64,000 nt of DNA from JBIICI01 sp044238935 (GCA_044238935.1 JBIICI010000002.1:1-64000), one strand, 5' to 3'; counted from the stretch's first letter, positions 1 through 9,426 are shown. Notes: generated from the sequence alone by a model not told the origin. Numbers and translations: made by a program.

Positions 1-168
1 GCAGAAGAAGGCAAAGGCCCCTTTACCCCTATGAAAAATTATTTAGAAAGCGATCAATTCAAAAACGCCACGCCGAAACTGATTATATGGGAGATCCCTG
101 AGCGTTTCCTACCCATGAATTATGACCTAAAAAAAGATACTCAAAATACACAGATAAAGGATAATTGA
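1..168 (+). CDS. C-terminal fragment of an AlgX/AlgJ-like polysaccharide O-acetylation protein
   Basis: An open frame runs from the first base to a TGA at 166-168, so only the last 55 residues are in the window. It contains LIIWEIPERFLP, which resembles LIWEIPAYYNF in the complete gene that starts three bases later. That motif is typical near the end of the SGNH domain of AlgJ/AlgX proteins, which O-acetylate exopolysaccharide in the periplasm. The two genes are therefore tandem homologues in one operon. The catalytic residues would lie upstream of the window and cannot be checked. Confidence 0.7.
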   Translation, partial: AEEGKGPFTPMKNYLESDQFKNATPKLIIWEIPERFLPMNYDLKKDTQNTQIKDN

Positions 169-171
169 ACG

Positions 172-1587
172 ATGAACCGCCGCCTTTTGTTACTCAGCTT
201 GATTACAACCGCATTTTTTATGCCCGCACATGTGCATGCGGCAGATATTCCTAAATTCTGTTCCGCAATGACAGATGTCAATGCCTATAAAAAACATAAA
301 AAACAAGCCTATGAAATGCTGTTACAAGGCCAAGAGGGATGGGTTTTTAGAACAGCCACTGATTTCCGGTCAAATTTTTACTTTAAAAAAGATGGTTTGC
401 GGAATTTTCAAGTTTTACAAAAAGCCTTAAAAGAAAAAAATGTCGAATTGGTTATTGCCTATCCCCCCACACGCGGATTAGTGAATGAGGCTGTTCTGCC
501 CTCAGATCGTCAATTTTTTAAAGATTTTAACGTTGATGCGGCGCGTAAAAATTACACAGAAATGCTGGAAAACACACGCACAACTGGATTACATATCGTA
601 GGAATTACAGATTTTTCAAAAGCAGATACCTATTTTTACAAACGTGACCACCACTGGACAACTTATGGCGCACAAGCCCAAGCGCATGCCTTAGCTGATT
701 ATATCCAAAAAAATCTAAAAGATGTCTATAAACAAATCCCCGAAGTTCAATTTAAAACAAATGATCCCGTACGCGTGGATTATGAAGGAACATTTAAAAG
801 CGTTGTTGAGAAACTATGTGATACCAAAGGAATTCCATCTGAAGACGGCTTTAACTCCGTAACCGTCTTGGCAGGTGATCAAAAAGCCGATGCCGATAGT
901 TTATTTGGGGATACGAAAAAACCTGAAATCGTCCTTGTGGGAACAAGCAACAGTAAATCAGAGGATTCTGTTTCCAATTTCGAAGGTTGGTTAAAGCAAT
1001 ATTTAGCCCGTGATGTTGATAATCGGGCTGTTTCAGGCGGCGGATTGGACACATCAATCATTTCCTATTTAAATTCCAAGGATTTCAAAGAACATCCCCC
1101 AAAAATCTTGATTTGGGAAATTCCGGCATATTATAATTTTGGTCAACGCACCTTGTTTGAACAGGCCATTCCCTCAATTTATGGGGATTGCTCCACAAAA
1201 TCTGAGATGAAACAAAGCGTTACAATCGACAAAGCCGATACAAAAATTTCTTTGTTTGATAAATTTTCAAAAAACCTATCAGGGAATCAATATTATTTAC
1301 AGCTTAATTTTGGCGCCCCTCTAAAAATCAAACGCTTCAAAGTTTTTTCCACCTATAATGGCGGTGAAAAAGATGAATTTAAATTTGATCGTTCCAGCCG
1401 CTATCCAGAAGATGGATTATTTTATGCGCGATTTGAGCGCGGCTTGACATCTGGTCTAACAAAAGTTGAAATTGAAGCAAAAAAAGAAATGGTCGGACGC
1501 ACCGTTGAGGCGAGCGTTTGTAAGCTGCCCGATACGTTAATGAGCAAACCCATTGATCTTGATCCCGCCATAACAGGGGTGAAGTAG
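172..1587 (+). CDS. AlgX-like alginate/exopolysaccharide O-acetyltransferase (SGNH family)
   Basis: This 471-residue protein has a signal peptide ending near VHA (about residue 23), so it should be periplasmic. The SGNH-type catalytic set can be read directly: DHHW gives Asp159 and His161, and VGTSNS gives the candidate nucleophile Ser259. AlgX of Pseudomonas has the same D-x-H and GTS pattern, almost the same length, and a C-terminal carbohydrate-binding domain. Residues about 340-470 here would fill that place but are less conserved to the eye. The start follows the previous stop by three bases, which indicates translational coupling with an AlgJ/AlgX-like partner. The polymer being acetylated is unknown; no alginate polymerase genes lie within the window. 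Confidence 0.75.
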   Translation: MNRRLLLLSLITTAFFMPAHVHAADIPKFCSAMTDVNAYKKHKKQAYEMLLQGQEGWVFRTATDFRSNFYFKKDGLRNFQVLQKALKEKNVELVIAYPPTRGLVNEAVLPSDRQFFKDFNVDAARKNYTEMLENTRTTGLHIVGITDFSKADTYFYKRDHHWTTYGAQAQAHALADYIQKNLKDVYKQIPEVQFKTNDPVRVDYEGTFKSVVEKLCDTKGIPSEDGFNSVTVLAGDQKADADSLFGDTKKPEIVLVGTSNSKSEDSVSNFEGWLKQYLARDVDNRAVSGGGLDTSIISYLNSKDFKEHPPKILIWEIPAYYNFGQRTLFEQAIPSIYGDCSTKSEMKQSVTIDKADTKISLFDKFSKNLSGNQYYLQLNFGAPLKIKRFKVFSTYNGGEKDEFKFDRSSRYPEDGLFYARFERGLTSGLTKVEIEAKKEMVGRTVEASVCKLPDTLMSKPIDLDPAITGVK

Positions 1588-1601
1588 GCGCTTATAGTGT
1601 T

Positions 1602-2318
1602 TTAAAACCATGTTTTATTATGACCTAAATAATCCATCACGGATTTTTTAGGTTCAGCAATCGCGCGCAAATCAGCCGTATAGGGCACACGATAATCAAA
1701 GCCCGTGATGATATTATGATCCTGCAAATTCACAAGACGAACATGAACCAATAAATCTGTACCTGATGGGGTATAAAACCCTGTCAATAAAATGCCTGTT
1801 TTGGGTAAATTCAGTGTTTTTTGTGGCATGAGTGTCACGCCATCTGTTCTTTTTGCATTGGAAACATCCGCTGTCCGTGTTGATTGCGCCAAATCAATTG
1901 GAATACGCGATGGGCTGTAAACACGTTGCAGGCTTTGATCTTCTAATTGATAAGCACGCCCACTGGTTAAGGATCGATCATGCACACGATAGCCCAATTG
2001 TACCAAACGCGATGCCATTTGCTCCGTGACTAATCGACCAAAGGGCGTTGCTATAGGCTGTAATTCCAGATCATCCAATTCCAATGGCGCGGTGATGATG
2101 GTTTCTTTTTTACTGATTTGATAAGGGGATTGCTGCACTAATAATTCAACCACTGCATAATTGCGATCCGTTAAATTATCCGCTGTTTTTGGAAACAACC
2201 CCTTTGCGACATAGGGCAATCCGTAAACACAGCCCTGCACAGGCAAGGTTGCAAGGATGAAAACGCTTAAAAAGAAAAATCGTTTAACGTTTAATATCAT
2301 AATCATCACCATTTTCAT
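1602..2318 (-). CDS. FlgO-like outer-membrane lipoprotein
   Basis: The N-terminus is hydrophobic and ends in VQGC, a usable but imperfect lipobox, so a lipoprotein is likely. The segment FGRLVTEQMASRLVQLGYRV (about residues 91-110) resembles the FlgO family, known from Vibrio flagellar outer-membrane lipoproteins, although many homologues occur away from flagellar genes. No flagellar gene is nearby. Several in-frame ATGs occur in the first seven codons (2318, 2312, 2306, 2300) and no ribosome binding site clearly decides among them. It overlaps the 3' end of the next lipoprotein gene upstream, so the two are probably co-translated. The family assignment is tentative. Confidence 0.55.
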   Translation of the reverse strand: MKMVMIMILNVKRFFFLSVFILATLPVQGCVYGLPYVAKGLFPKTADNLTDRNYAVVELLVQQSPYQISKKETIITAPLELDDLELQPIATPFGRLVTEQMASRLVQLGYRVHDRSLTSGRAYQLEDQSLQRVYSPSRIPIDLAQSTRTADVSNAKRTDGVTLMPQKTLNLPKTGILLTGFYTPSGTDLLVHVRLVNLQDHNIITGFDYRVPYTADLRAIAEPKKSVMDYLGHNKTWF

Positions 2319-3027
2319 CCGCTAAATTCCGACGAATACCCGCTATGGGTGATAAAAAACGATGATGTTGATTTAAATCCCATGCGTGATCAATCTGATA
2401 TAACCCCGTCGCCACACTGATTGGGGTTATTTCTTTCCCATCTGTCTGTGCTAAACTAAGCAGAAAATAGGCTTCGTCCTGATTTAAAACATAGCCCCTA
2501 TCAACGGCAGGGGGACGTTGGCTTTTTTGTTCGGTTGTCCATACAGCAAGATCCGTTTCAGCCCCGTGGCGCATCGTCACAATATTGCGGTTCGGGTTTA
2601 CATCATAATATAAAATATAGGGGATTTTTGCGCTGTCTTCGGTTTCGCTGGGGTTGGCTGTATCAATTTTATAGCCACGTTGCAGCATTTCATGACGCAA
2701 CGCATATTCAAACCCAGTCAATAACGGGGAAGCTTGATGCGCAACACCTTGAGAGCGGCTTTGTAAGAAAACATATTCCTGTACCTTGCCATGCTGTCCT
2801 TCAATCACATTCAATAATTCTGTCACAGGCTTTTGGAATTGCTGGACAATTTTTTGAATTTCTGGTGTATCAAATTCTTTATCGATAACAAGATCATGTT
2901 TTTCATGAAAAGGCGCAGCATCTGTTCCATTTTGATAGGCATACCCCGTTGCAAAAGGCGTAGTTTTTGAAAAGCCACAGGCGCTTAAGAGCAGCAAGCA
3001 AAGAATAGAAAAGCAGGATTTAGACAT
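2284..3027 (-). CDS. Lipoprotein of unknown function
   Basis: The start was placed at 3027 because the protein then begins MSKSCFSILCLLLLSACGF, a textbook lipoprotein signal with lipobox LSAC. An earlier in-frame ATG at 3045 would put extra residues before it. The remaining 230 residues are soluble. The segment FEYALRHEMLQRGYKI resembles FGRLVTEQMASRLVQLGYRV in the downstream neighbour, so the two may be distant paralogues of the FlgO type. The overlap with that neighbour supports an operon. The role is unknown; an envelope function is likely. Confidence 0.6.
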   Translation of the reverse strand: MSKSCFSILCLLLLSACGFSKTTPFATGYAYQNGTDAAPFHEKHDLVIDKEFDTPEIQKIVQQFQKPVTELLNVIEGQHGKVQEYVFLQSRSQGVAHQASPLLTGFEYALRHEMLQRGYKIDTANPSETEDSAKIPYILYYDVNPNRNIVTMRHGAETDLAVWTTEQKSQRPPAVDRGYVLNQDEAYFLLSLAQTDGKEITPISVATGLYQIDHAWDLNQHHRFLSPIAGIRRNLADENGDDYDIKR

Positions 3028-3094
3028 CGTCATACAGACCATCAATATTTCTGAAAAAAATTTAAAACAGTCCGTTTATGATGCGTTGGAATGA

Positions 3095-4654
3095 TTAATC
3101 TTTCTTTAATTTACGAATTGTTTCTGTGGTGCTTAAGCCCTCTTCTAAAGGGGCTAAGTAAATTTGACCGCCATATCCCAAAACAATTTCATGTCCCACA
3201 ACCTGTTCAACGGTATAATCCGCTCCCTTTACCAATACATCAGGGCGAATGGTTTTAATCAAACGGACAGGTGTATCCTGATCTTCGGGATCATCGCCAA
3301 AGGCAATAACAGCATCCACAACCCCAAGGGCGGATAAAACCGCCGCCCTGTTCATATATTCATTCACAGGACGCGACGCCCCCTTCAGACGTGTAATGGA
3401 CGCATCGCTATTTAATCCTACAATCAAACGATCACATTGCGCCCGCGCTTTGTTAAGATAAGAAACATGACCTGCGTGCAAAATATCAAAGCACCCATTG
3501 GTAAAGCCCACTTTTAATCCACGCGCACGCCAACGTTGAACATCCACCATTAAAGATTCCATATGCTGATAAATGGGGGATTGAAAAATACGGTTTACCA
3601 GACCGCTTTCGGATTGATGATTCACAAATTGATCATCATGTAATAAGGCATCTGATAATTCATTCAAACGAATCGCGGCTGTTCCCTGTTTCCCAACCAC
3701 TATGCCCCCCGCAATATTGGCCAAATATGCGGCATAATATAAATTCATTCCCACCGCCACAGCCACGGCGATGGTAGCAATAACCGTATCCCCCGCGCCT
3801 GAAACGTCATAGACTTCACGGGCTTGGGTCGGCATATGGATGATCTGAGATATATCTTGGGATTGATGCACAACACTCATCCCTTTCTCAGAACGCGTTG
3901 CAACGATGGCCTCAATACCTGCATAAGCCAACAAAGATTTTGATGCTGTTGCCACATCTTCGTTGGTTGATGTTGGCATTTTTGTTGCTTGGGAAAGCTC
4001 ATCTTTGTTCGGTGTCACGATATGTGCCCCTTTATAACAACGATAATCATCCCCCTTTGGATCAACAACCACGATTTTATTGGCTCGACGCGCAGCCTCA
4101 ATGACATAACTTAAAATATCGTCACTCAATACACCTTTACCGTAATCAGATATTAAAACAACATCATAATCAGGCAATAAATCGATAAATTTTTGTTTGA
4201 CCTGTTTTGAAATTGTCGAATCAATCGCCCCTGTACGCTCATGATCAATGCGCACCAATTGTTGTGTTCGCGCAATATAGCGTATTTTCAACGGTGTGGG
4301 GCGTGTGGGGTCTGCAATTAAGGCAACATCATGGCATCCCAATTTTTCCAGCATATCTGTCAAGGCAAGGGCTTTCGAATCAACCCCCACAACGGCGATT
4401 AAACCACATCGTTTTATTTTCAAGCCCAACAGATTGGAAACAACATTGCCTGCCCCCCCTGCCATCATATTGCTGCTTTTGACCAACAAAACAGGGACGG
4501 GCGCTTCGGGTGAAATTCTTTTGGTATCACCATAAACAAATTCATCCAACATAACATCGCCAATGACCAGTACTTTTGCACCTTGCAATCGTTCAATGGT
4601 CGATGATGTTTGGAAATGAGGATCTTTTATATCTTTTGGAATAAGGAGGGACAT
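3095..4654 (-). CDS. hldE: Bifunctional heptose-7-phosphate kinase / heptose-1-phosphate adenylyltransferase
   Basis: HldE makes ADP-activated heptose for the lipopolysaccharide inner core in two steps. The N-terminal part is a PfkB-type sugar kinase with the signature DVSGAGDT near residue 285. The C-terminal part is a nucleotidyltransferase with GCFDILHAGH near residue 390. Both domains look complete and the 519-residue length suits the fused form. The start at 4654 (MSLLIPKD) is preferred over the longest frame from 4720, which adds 22 hydrophobic residues not expected in this cytoplasmic enzyme. HldE phosphorylates D-glycero-D-manno-heptose 7-phosphate, then transfers AMP from ATP. No other heptose genes are adjacent. 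Confidence 0.93.
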   Translation of the reverse strand: MSLLIPKDIKDPHFQTSSTIERLQGAKVLVIGDVMLDEFVYGDTKRISPEAPVPVLLVKSSNMMAGGAGNVVSNLLGLKIKRCGLIAVVGVDSKALALTDMLEKLGCHDVALIADPTRPTPLKIRYIARTQQLVRIDHERTGAIDSTISKQVKQKFIDLLPDYDVVLISDYGKGVLSDDILSYVIEAARRANKIVVVDPKGDDYRCYKGAHIVTPNKDELSQATKMPTSTNEDVATASKSLLAYAGIEAIVATRSEKGMSVVHQSQDISQIIHMPTQAREVYDVSGAGDTVIATIAVAVAVGMNLYYAAYLANIAGGIVVGKQGTAAIRLNELSDALLHDDQFVNHQSESGLVNRIFQSPIYQHMESLMVDVQRWRARGLKVGFTNGCFDILHAGHVSYLNKARAQCDRLIVGLNSDASITRLKGASRPVNEYMNRAAVLSALGVVDAVIAFGDDPEDQDTPVRLIKTIRPDVLVKGADYTVEQVVGHEIVLGYGGQIYLAPLEEGLSTTETIRKLKKD

Positions 4655-4729
4655 CAGAAATAGCTTTGTTAAAAAAGAACATGAAAAGACAACAGATAAT
4701 CTTAATATTTCTAATGACACATTTACTTT

Positions 4730-4758
4730 TTGTCAATCCTTTTGCGATACATTATGTA
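4730..4758 (+). promoter_or_regulatory. Candidate promoter of the LapG-like gene
   Basis: TTGTCA at 4730-4735 and TATGTA at 4753-4758 are separated by 17 bases. That puts the transcript start about 35 bases before the chosen ATG at 4799. The -10 region overlaps a small palindrome, ATACAT-T-ATGTAT. It lies in the 144-base divergent gap after hldE. Seen by eye only. Confidence 0.45.
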
Positions 4759-4798
4759 TATACGAAGATTACCCCTGATAAGCGAAGTGAGGGACAAA

Positions 4799-5692
4799 AT
4801 GATAACAGATATAAAAATAAATCACCCCGAAAAACAACGCTATAAATTGGGCGCTTTACTGGTTCAAAAACGACGCATTACATCACAACAGCTTCGCCGT
4901 GCTTTGGACACCCAAAAACAATCTGGCCAAGCCTTAGGCAAGATTTTGATTGATCAACAAATCGTTAGCCGCCACACAATTTACCGTACCATTGCACAGC
5001 AATTTATGATGCGTGGTATGCTGACATTGGCCACAGCCATTATTGGTTTTTCCAGCTTAGGCATCTCAAAAACAGTGCATGCAGAATCAAGTTATGGCGT
5101 ACAAAATATCAGCTATCAACCCGTATCCGCTTATCCAAAACTTTTTGAAACCGCAGAACGCAAATCGAGTGATATTTCTCCCTTTAATAAATGGACAAGT
5201 ATGCTGAGTCGTTTTGAGCGCGAAAAACAACAAATCTTACCCTATGTGCAATCAAATATAGCCACATGGCGTGGTCAAGATTTAGGGGTCTTAGCACAAA
5301 ATATCAATCATTTTGTCAATCAAAAAACCTATACAACAGATCAAAAACTATGGGGCAAAAGTGATTATTGGGAAACACCAGTCGAATTTTTTAAACGCGG
5401 CGGTGGAGATTGTGAAGATTTTGCCATTACAAAATATATGTTGTTACGCATGATGAATGTTCCCAAAGAACGCCTACGCATTGCCATTGTCAATGACACT
5501 GAAAAAGGCATCCACCATGCAATCTTGATTGTTTATACAGATCAAGGATCAATGTTTTTAGACAACCAAATTAAACAAGCCACCTATACGCGTGCATCCA
5601 CACGGTATGAACCGATTTTCTCAATCAATGAACAATCATGGTGGTTACATGAACAGGAAAGAAACCAAGGCACAATGGTTGCCTCACGTTAG
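4799..5692 (+). CDS. Membrane-anchored LapG-type cysteine protease with N-terminal MshEN-like domain
   Basis: The start at 4799 has a good ribosome binding site (GTGAGGG) and gives 297 residues. Residues about 15-68 match the two-part MshEN/GspE-N pattern: KLGALLVQKRRITSQQL...LDTQ, then ALGKILIDQQIVSRHTIYRTI. One hydrophobic segment follows (about 72-92, ending VHA). Residues about 140-285 form a bacterial transglutaminase-like cysteine peptidase (LapG/BTLCP) domain with a probable Cys205 (GGGDCEDF), His240 (GIHHAIL) and Asp255 (FLDNQ) triad. LapG proteases act in the periplasm and release surface adhesins, normally held by LapD, a c-di-GMP receptor. Here a possible c-di-GMP-binding module would sit on the cytoplasmic side of the same chain. 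Neither LapD nor a large adhesin lies in the window. Confidence 0.75.
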   Translation: MITDIKINHPEKQRYKLGALLVQKRRITSQQLRRALDTQKQSGQALGKILIDQQIVSRHTIYRTIAQQFMMRGMLTLATAIIGFSSLGISKTVHAESSYGVQNISYQPVSAYPKLFETAERKSSDISPFNKWTSMLSRFEREKQQILPYVQSNIATWRGQDLGVLAQNINHFVNQKTYTTDQKLWGKSDYWETPVEFFKRGGGDCEDFAITKYMLLRMMNVPKERLRIAIVNDTEKGIHHAILIVYTDQGSMFLDNQIKQATYTRASTRYEPIFSINEQSWWLHEQERNQGTMVASR

Positions 5693-5737
5693 CAGTTAAA
5701 AGGCGAGATTTGAACAGGTAACGCTTAAAAACAAAAA

Positions 5738-5766
5738 AGATCCGTGGTTTTTACGGGTCTTTTTTG
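5738..5766 (+). terminator. Rho-independent terminator after the LapG-like gene
   Basis: AGATCCGT at 5738-5745 pairs with ACGGGTCT at 5753-5760 (8 base pairs, one G-T), followed by a run of T. It separates the LapG-like gene from cca. Confidence 0.8.
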
Positions 5767-5777
5767 CTATCGTATAA

Positions 5778-6908
5778 ATGATGCAGCCCATTTTCCAATT
5801 TCACCCCTTGCCTGATTTTTTGAAATGCCCTGATGCGCAAAAAATCATGGCAATCTTAAATCAAAGCCCTCTACAGGCTTTGTATGTAGGCGGTGCCGTT
5901 CGTCAGGCCTTATTAGGTTTTTCCGTAACAGATATTGATATTGCCACAATCCATGATCCACATATAGTGATCAATCTATTGGAAAGTCATAACATAAAAA
6001 CCATACCAACAGGATTACAGCACGGCACCATTACCGCACATTTAGAGGGCAAAAATTTTGAAATCACCACATTACGTCGTGACATACAGGGTGACGGCAG
6101 GCATGCCATTATTGAAAAAACGGATGATTGGGCAATGGATGCTGCGCGGCGTGATTTTACAGTAAATGCCCTATATTGCGATCAAAACGGTCAAGTGTAC
6201 GCTCCCTTGAATACAGGATTAAAAGACATACACCCTCTCAAAATATCCTTTATCGGCGTTGCTGAACAGCGTTTAGAAGAAGATTATTTACGCATCCTGC
6301 GTTATTGCCGCTTTCATGCGCAATATTATATTCCCATTCCAAACGATACAGGATGGGCAGCATGCAAAATGTTGAAATCAGGTTTAAAACAACTTTCCCG
6401 TGAACGAATCACGCAGGAAATTTTTAAAATTCTAAAAACCCCCTGCCCCACAGCTGTTTTACAAGAAATGGCCCATGCTGAAATCTTGCCCTTCAATAAA
6501 GATTTAACCCTCTTTAACGCAATCATAGAAACAGAATCACAAGACAGTTTTTTGATCTCACGACTCTATGCATTATGGGATCATAGCCATATCATCCATG
6601 ACGTTTTTCATTTAACCCGTGCCCAAAAAAAGATTTGGCAGATTTTTAAAAACCCTGCCCCCTATATACACCCCAAAAATCTGTTAAAAGGATTAATCTA
6701 TTATTTAGGGCATGATTTGGCATTTTCTGTATTTATTATACAAGGGCATGATTTAAACGCCAACGATGCCAGAATTTTAAGAAACTGGCACCCCCCAAAA
6801 CCTCCATTTAACGCACATGACATCATGGCAAAAACCGCGCTAACAGGAAAAGAATTAGGGGATTGCTTAAAATCCATGGAACAAGAATGGATTGATAATG
6901 ATTTTTAG
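5778..6908 (+). CDS. cca: tRNA nucleotidyltransferase / poly(A) polymerase family (CCA-adding)
   Basis: This class II nucleotidyltransferase has GGAVR at residues 38-42 and the metal-binding DID (Asp52, Asp54), followed by the RRDFTVNALY motif near residue 125. These are the active-site elements of CCA-adding enzymes, which build or repair the 3' CCA of tRNAs. The C-terminal half is helical and shorter than in enterobacterial enzymes, with no clear HD phosphohydrolase motif, as is common in alphaproteobacterial members. Poly(A) polymerase cannot be excluded by motif alone. The tRNA-Gly gene in this window already encodes CCA, so repair would be its role there. The stop overlaps the convergent lipoprotein gene by four bases. 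Confidence 0.85.
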   Translation: MMQPIFQFHPLPDFLKCPDAQKIMAILNQSPLQALYVGGAVRQALLGFSVTDIDIATIHDPHIVINLLESHNIKTIPTGLQHGTITAHLEGKNFEITTLRRDIQGDGRHAIIEKTDDWAMDAARRDFTVNALYCDQNGQVYAPLNTGLKDIHPLKISFIGVAEQRLEEDYLRILRYCRFHAQYYIPIPNDTGWAACKMLKSGLKQLSRERITQEIFKILKTPCPTAVLQEMAHAEILPFNKDLTLFNAIIETESQDSFLISRLYALWDHSHIIHDVFHLTRAQKKIWQIFKNPAPYIHPKNLLKGLIYYLGHDLAFSVFIIQGHDLNANDARILRNWHPPKPPFNAHDIMAKTALTGKELGDCLKSMEQEWIDNDF

Positions 6909-7555
6909 GAATTAGATAAAGTTTGAGCAAGAGGAGGTTTGTTTTGATTATCTCTTTTTTGTGCTTTATCCATGCGTACGATAAATTGGATAAAATGGTC
7001 GCGAATTTGACTGTCTGGATCTGCCAAATCCATAAAAGATGTGCCCTTATTTGCTAAATCATCTAAATCCGCGATTTTCGTATCTTGATCAATTTTATCA
7101 TCATTGTTATCAATGACTTCTAAAATTTGCCATTCTTTAAAATGCTTCACCTCTGTTTGTGTCAACAAAACCACATTCGATGTGACTTTATCATATAATT
7201 CATCTACGGATGTAAAAGTTCCTTGATTAAAAAGATCAGAAAGTCCTTGGATTGTTGTATCAGAAGGGACAATTAAATAAGCATCTTCAACAAAACCTGA
7301 TTCTTCACCTTCATTATCACGAGCGCGACGATAAGCATCATCAACATTTTTTTGCATGATCGCTAAAGCGTCATCTTCAGACATCATTTGACCTGAATAA
7401 TCCTCCCCATAGGGATTGGAATTTTTCTGATCAGAAGGAGTGTTTATTGTTGGACTCCGCGGCTGCTCCCCACATCCTGACAAAGAAAAGCCACTTACAC
7501 CCACGAAAAGAATAAGAAGACCCGCTAAAACACGTTTATTAAAAATATTTTTCAT
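6905..7555 (-). CDS. Lipoprotein of unknown function
   Basis: This 216-residue protein has a lipoprotein signal sequence with lipobox LSGC at about residues 25-28. The mature part is acidic, begins with a low-complexity Ser/Asn/Pro linker, and then looks helical with many Asp and Lys residues. I do not recognise the family. It is convergent with cca, overlapping by four bases, and lies just downstream of glmS on the same strand, so it may share a transcript with glmS. Confidence 0.65.
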   Translation of the reverse strand: MKNIFNKRVLAGLLILFVGVSGFSLSGCGEQPRSPTINTPSDQKNSNPYGEDYSGQMMSEDDALAIMQKNVDDAYRRARDNEGEESGFVEDAYLIVPSDTTIQGLSDLFNQGTFTSVDELYDKVTSNVVLLTQTEVKHFKEWQILEVIDNNDDKIDQDTKIADLDDLANKGTSFMDLADPDSQIRDHFIQFIVRMDKAQKRDNQNKPPLAQTLSNS

Positions 7556-7596
7556 AAATTAAATCTACCATTCTTATCATTCACTTGTCAACATTA

Positions 7597-9426
7597 CTAT
7601 TCCACCGTCACGGATTTTGCCAAATTCCGTGGTTGATCGACATCCGTGCCTTTGGTCACTGCCGCATGATACGCCAATAATTGTACAGGCACGCAATAAA
7701 GGATCGGGGCAACAAAAGGATGCACATCATCAATCACCACTGACCATGCAGCAATATCATGCAGGGCATTATAACCTGCTTGGTCGCTAATCAACAAGAC
7801 TTTTCCACCACGCGCCACGGATTCTTGGATATTGGATGCCATTTTCTCAAAAAGTGGATCACCAGCAGGAGCAAGCGCAACAATCGGGACTTGGTCATCA
7901 ATCAGGGCAATAGGACCATGCTTCATTTCCCCTGCTGCGTATCCTTCGGCATGAATATAGGATATTTCTTTCAGCTTTAACGCACCCTCTAATGCCAACG
8001 GATATAAGGCGCCACGCCCTAAATACAGCACATCGCGTGCCTCTGATACAGATTTTGCAATCTGTTGAATAAAGCTATCGCTGTTTAAGATTTTCGTCAT
8101 TTTCTCAGGGATTGTCCGCAAGGCATCGCTTAAAACCTTCGCCTGAACATCGTTCACCGATCCGTTTTCTACCGCCAGCGCTAGGGCAAGGCATGCCAAC
8201 GTTGTTAATTGCGTGGTAAAAGCCTTGGTGGAGGCAACGCCAATTTCAGGCCCCGCCAGCGTACGCAAAACATAATCTGATTCACGTTCAATCGTGCTTT
8301 CGATTGTATTGACAACGGACAGTATTTTTTGCCCTTTTGAACGACACAGGCGTAACGCTTCTAATGTATCCAATGTTTCGCCACTTTGGGAAACAAAGAG
8401 GGCGCATCCATCAACGGGCAATGGGGGGTTACGATAGCGAAATTCAGAGGCAACATCGACCTCACAGGATAGCCCTGCAATCTGTTCAAACCAATATTTC
8501 CCAACCATACACGCATAATACGCCGTGCCACACGCCACCAATGTTAAGCGTGATGCGCCCTTTAGCGCTGTCAAAATATCAGCAGGGATACTGATTGCCC
8601 CTGTGGTGGGGTTGATAAAACTATTTAACGTATCCCCAATGACAGCGGGTTGTTCATAAATTTCTTTCAGCATAAAATGACGATATTCGCCCTTACCTGT
8701 TGTTGCACCTGATTGCGCGGTCATGCGAATGGGGCGGTCTTGGGGTTCGTTATGTTGATTGAAAATCTGTGCTGTGCCGTTTTTAATCAACACACGATCA
8801 CCGTCCTCTAAAAAACAAATCTTGCGTGTTAAGGGCGCAAGCGCATAGGAATCCGAGGCTAAGAATAATTCATCATCCCCATATCCCACTGCCAAAGGTG
8901 TGCCGTGGCGCGCGCCGATCATTAGGCCGTCATAATCTTTAAAAATAACCGCAATGGCATATGCCCCCGTCAGGCGTGCCATGGTTTTTAGCGCCGCTTG
9001 CCAAGGATCGTTTGTTTCCATCAGGTCACGCGTCATCAGCGCGGCAATGACTTCGGTATCAGTATCACTGGTGAAATGAACGCCGTTTTCTTGTAATTCT
9101 CTTTTCAATTCCGCATAATTTTCGATGATCCCATTATGCACCAGCGCCAAGGATTCTGTCATATGGGGATGGGCGTTATTTTCTGTGGGTTTGCCATGCG
9201 TTGCCCAGCGCGTATGACCAATGCCGATATGCCCATTTAAAGGGGTTTTTTGCAATTTTTCATCAAGATTGATCAGCTTGCCTTCCGCACGGCGGCGATC
9301 CAATGTGCCTTGGTATAAGGTCGCGATCCCTGCGCTGTCATAGCCGCGATATTCAAGGCGTTTTAAGCCTTCTAATAAGCGAGGTGCAACATGATCCTTG
9401 CCAACAATACCAATAATACCGCACAT
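7597..9426 (-). CDS. glmS: Glutamine-fructose-6-phosphate aminotransferase
   Basis: GlmS converts fructose 6-phosphate and glutamine to glucosamine 6-phosphate, the first step towards UDP-GlcNAc for peptidoglycan and lipid A. The sequence begins MCGIIGIVG, so Cys2 becomes the N-terminal nucleophile of the glutaminase domain. Two SIS sugar-isomerase domains follow (SQSGETLDT and the C-terminal half), and the chain ends DQPRNLAKSVTVE, as in the family. The 609-residue length is normal. glmU, often adjacent, is absent here. No glmS ribozyme was seen upstream. Confidence 0.97.
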   Translation of the reverse strand: MCGIIGIVGKDHVAPRLLEGLKRLEYRGYDSAGIATLYQGTLDRRRAEGKLINLDEKLQKTPLNGHIGIGHTRWATHGKPTENNAHPHMTESLALVHNGIIENYAELKRELQENGVHFTSDTDTEVIAALMTRDLMETNDPWQAALKTMARLTGAYAIAVIFKDYDGLMIGARHGTPLAVGYGDDELFLASDSYALAPLTRKICFLEDGDRVLIKNGTAQIFNQHNEPQDRPIRMTAQSGATTGKGEYRHFMLKEIYEQPAVIGDTLNSFINPTTGAISIPADILTALKGASRLTLVACGTAYYACMVGKYWFEQIAGLSCEVDVASEFRYRNPPLPVDGCALFVSQSGETLDTLEALRLCRSKGQKILSVVNTIESTIERESDYVLRTLAGPEIGVASTKAFTTQLTTLACLALALAVENGSVNDVQAKVLSDALRTIPEKMTKILNSDSFIQQIAKSVSEARDVLYLGRGALYPLALEGALKLKEISYIHAEGYAAGEMKHGPIALIDDQVPIVALAPAGDPLFEKMASNIQESVARGGKVLLISDQAGYNALHDIAAWSVVIDDVHPFVAPILYCVPVQLLAYHAAVTKGTDVDQPRNLAKSVTVE

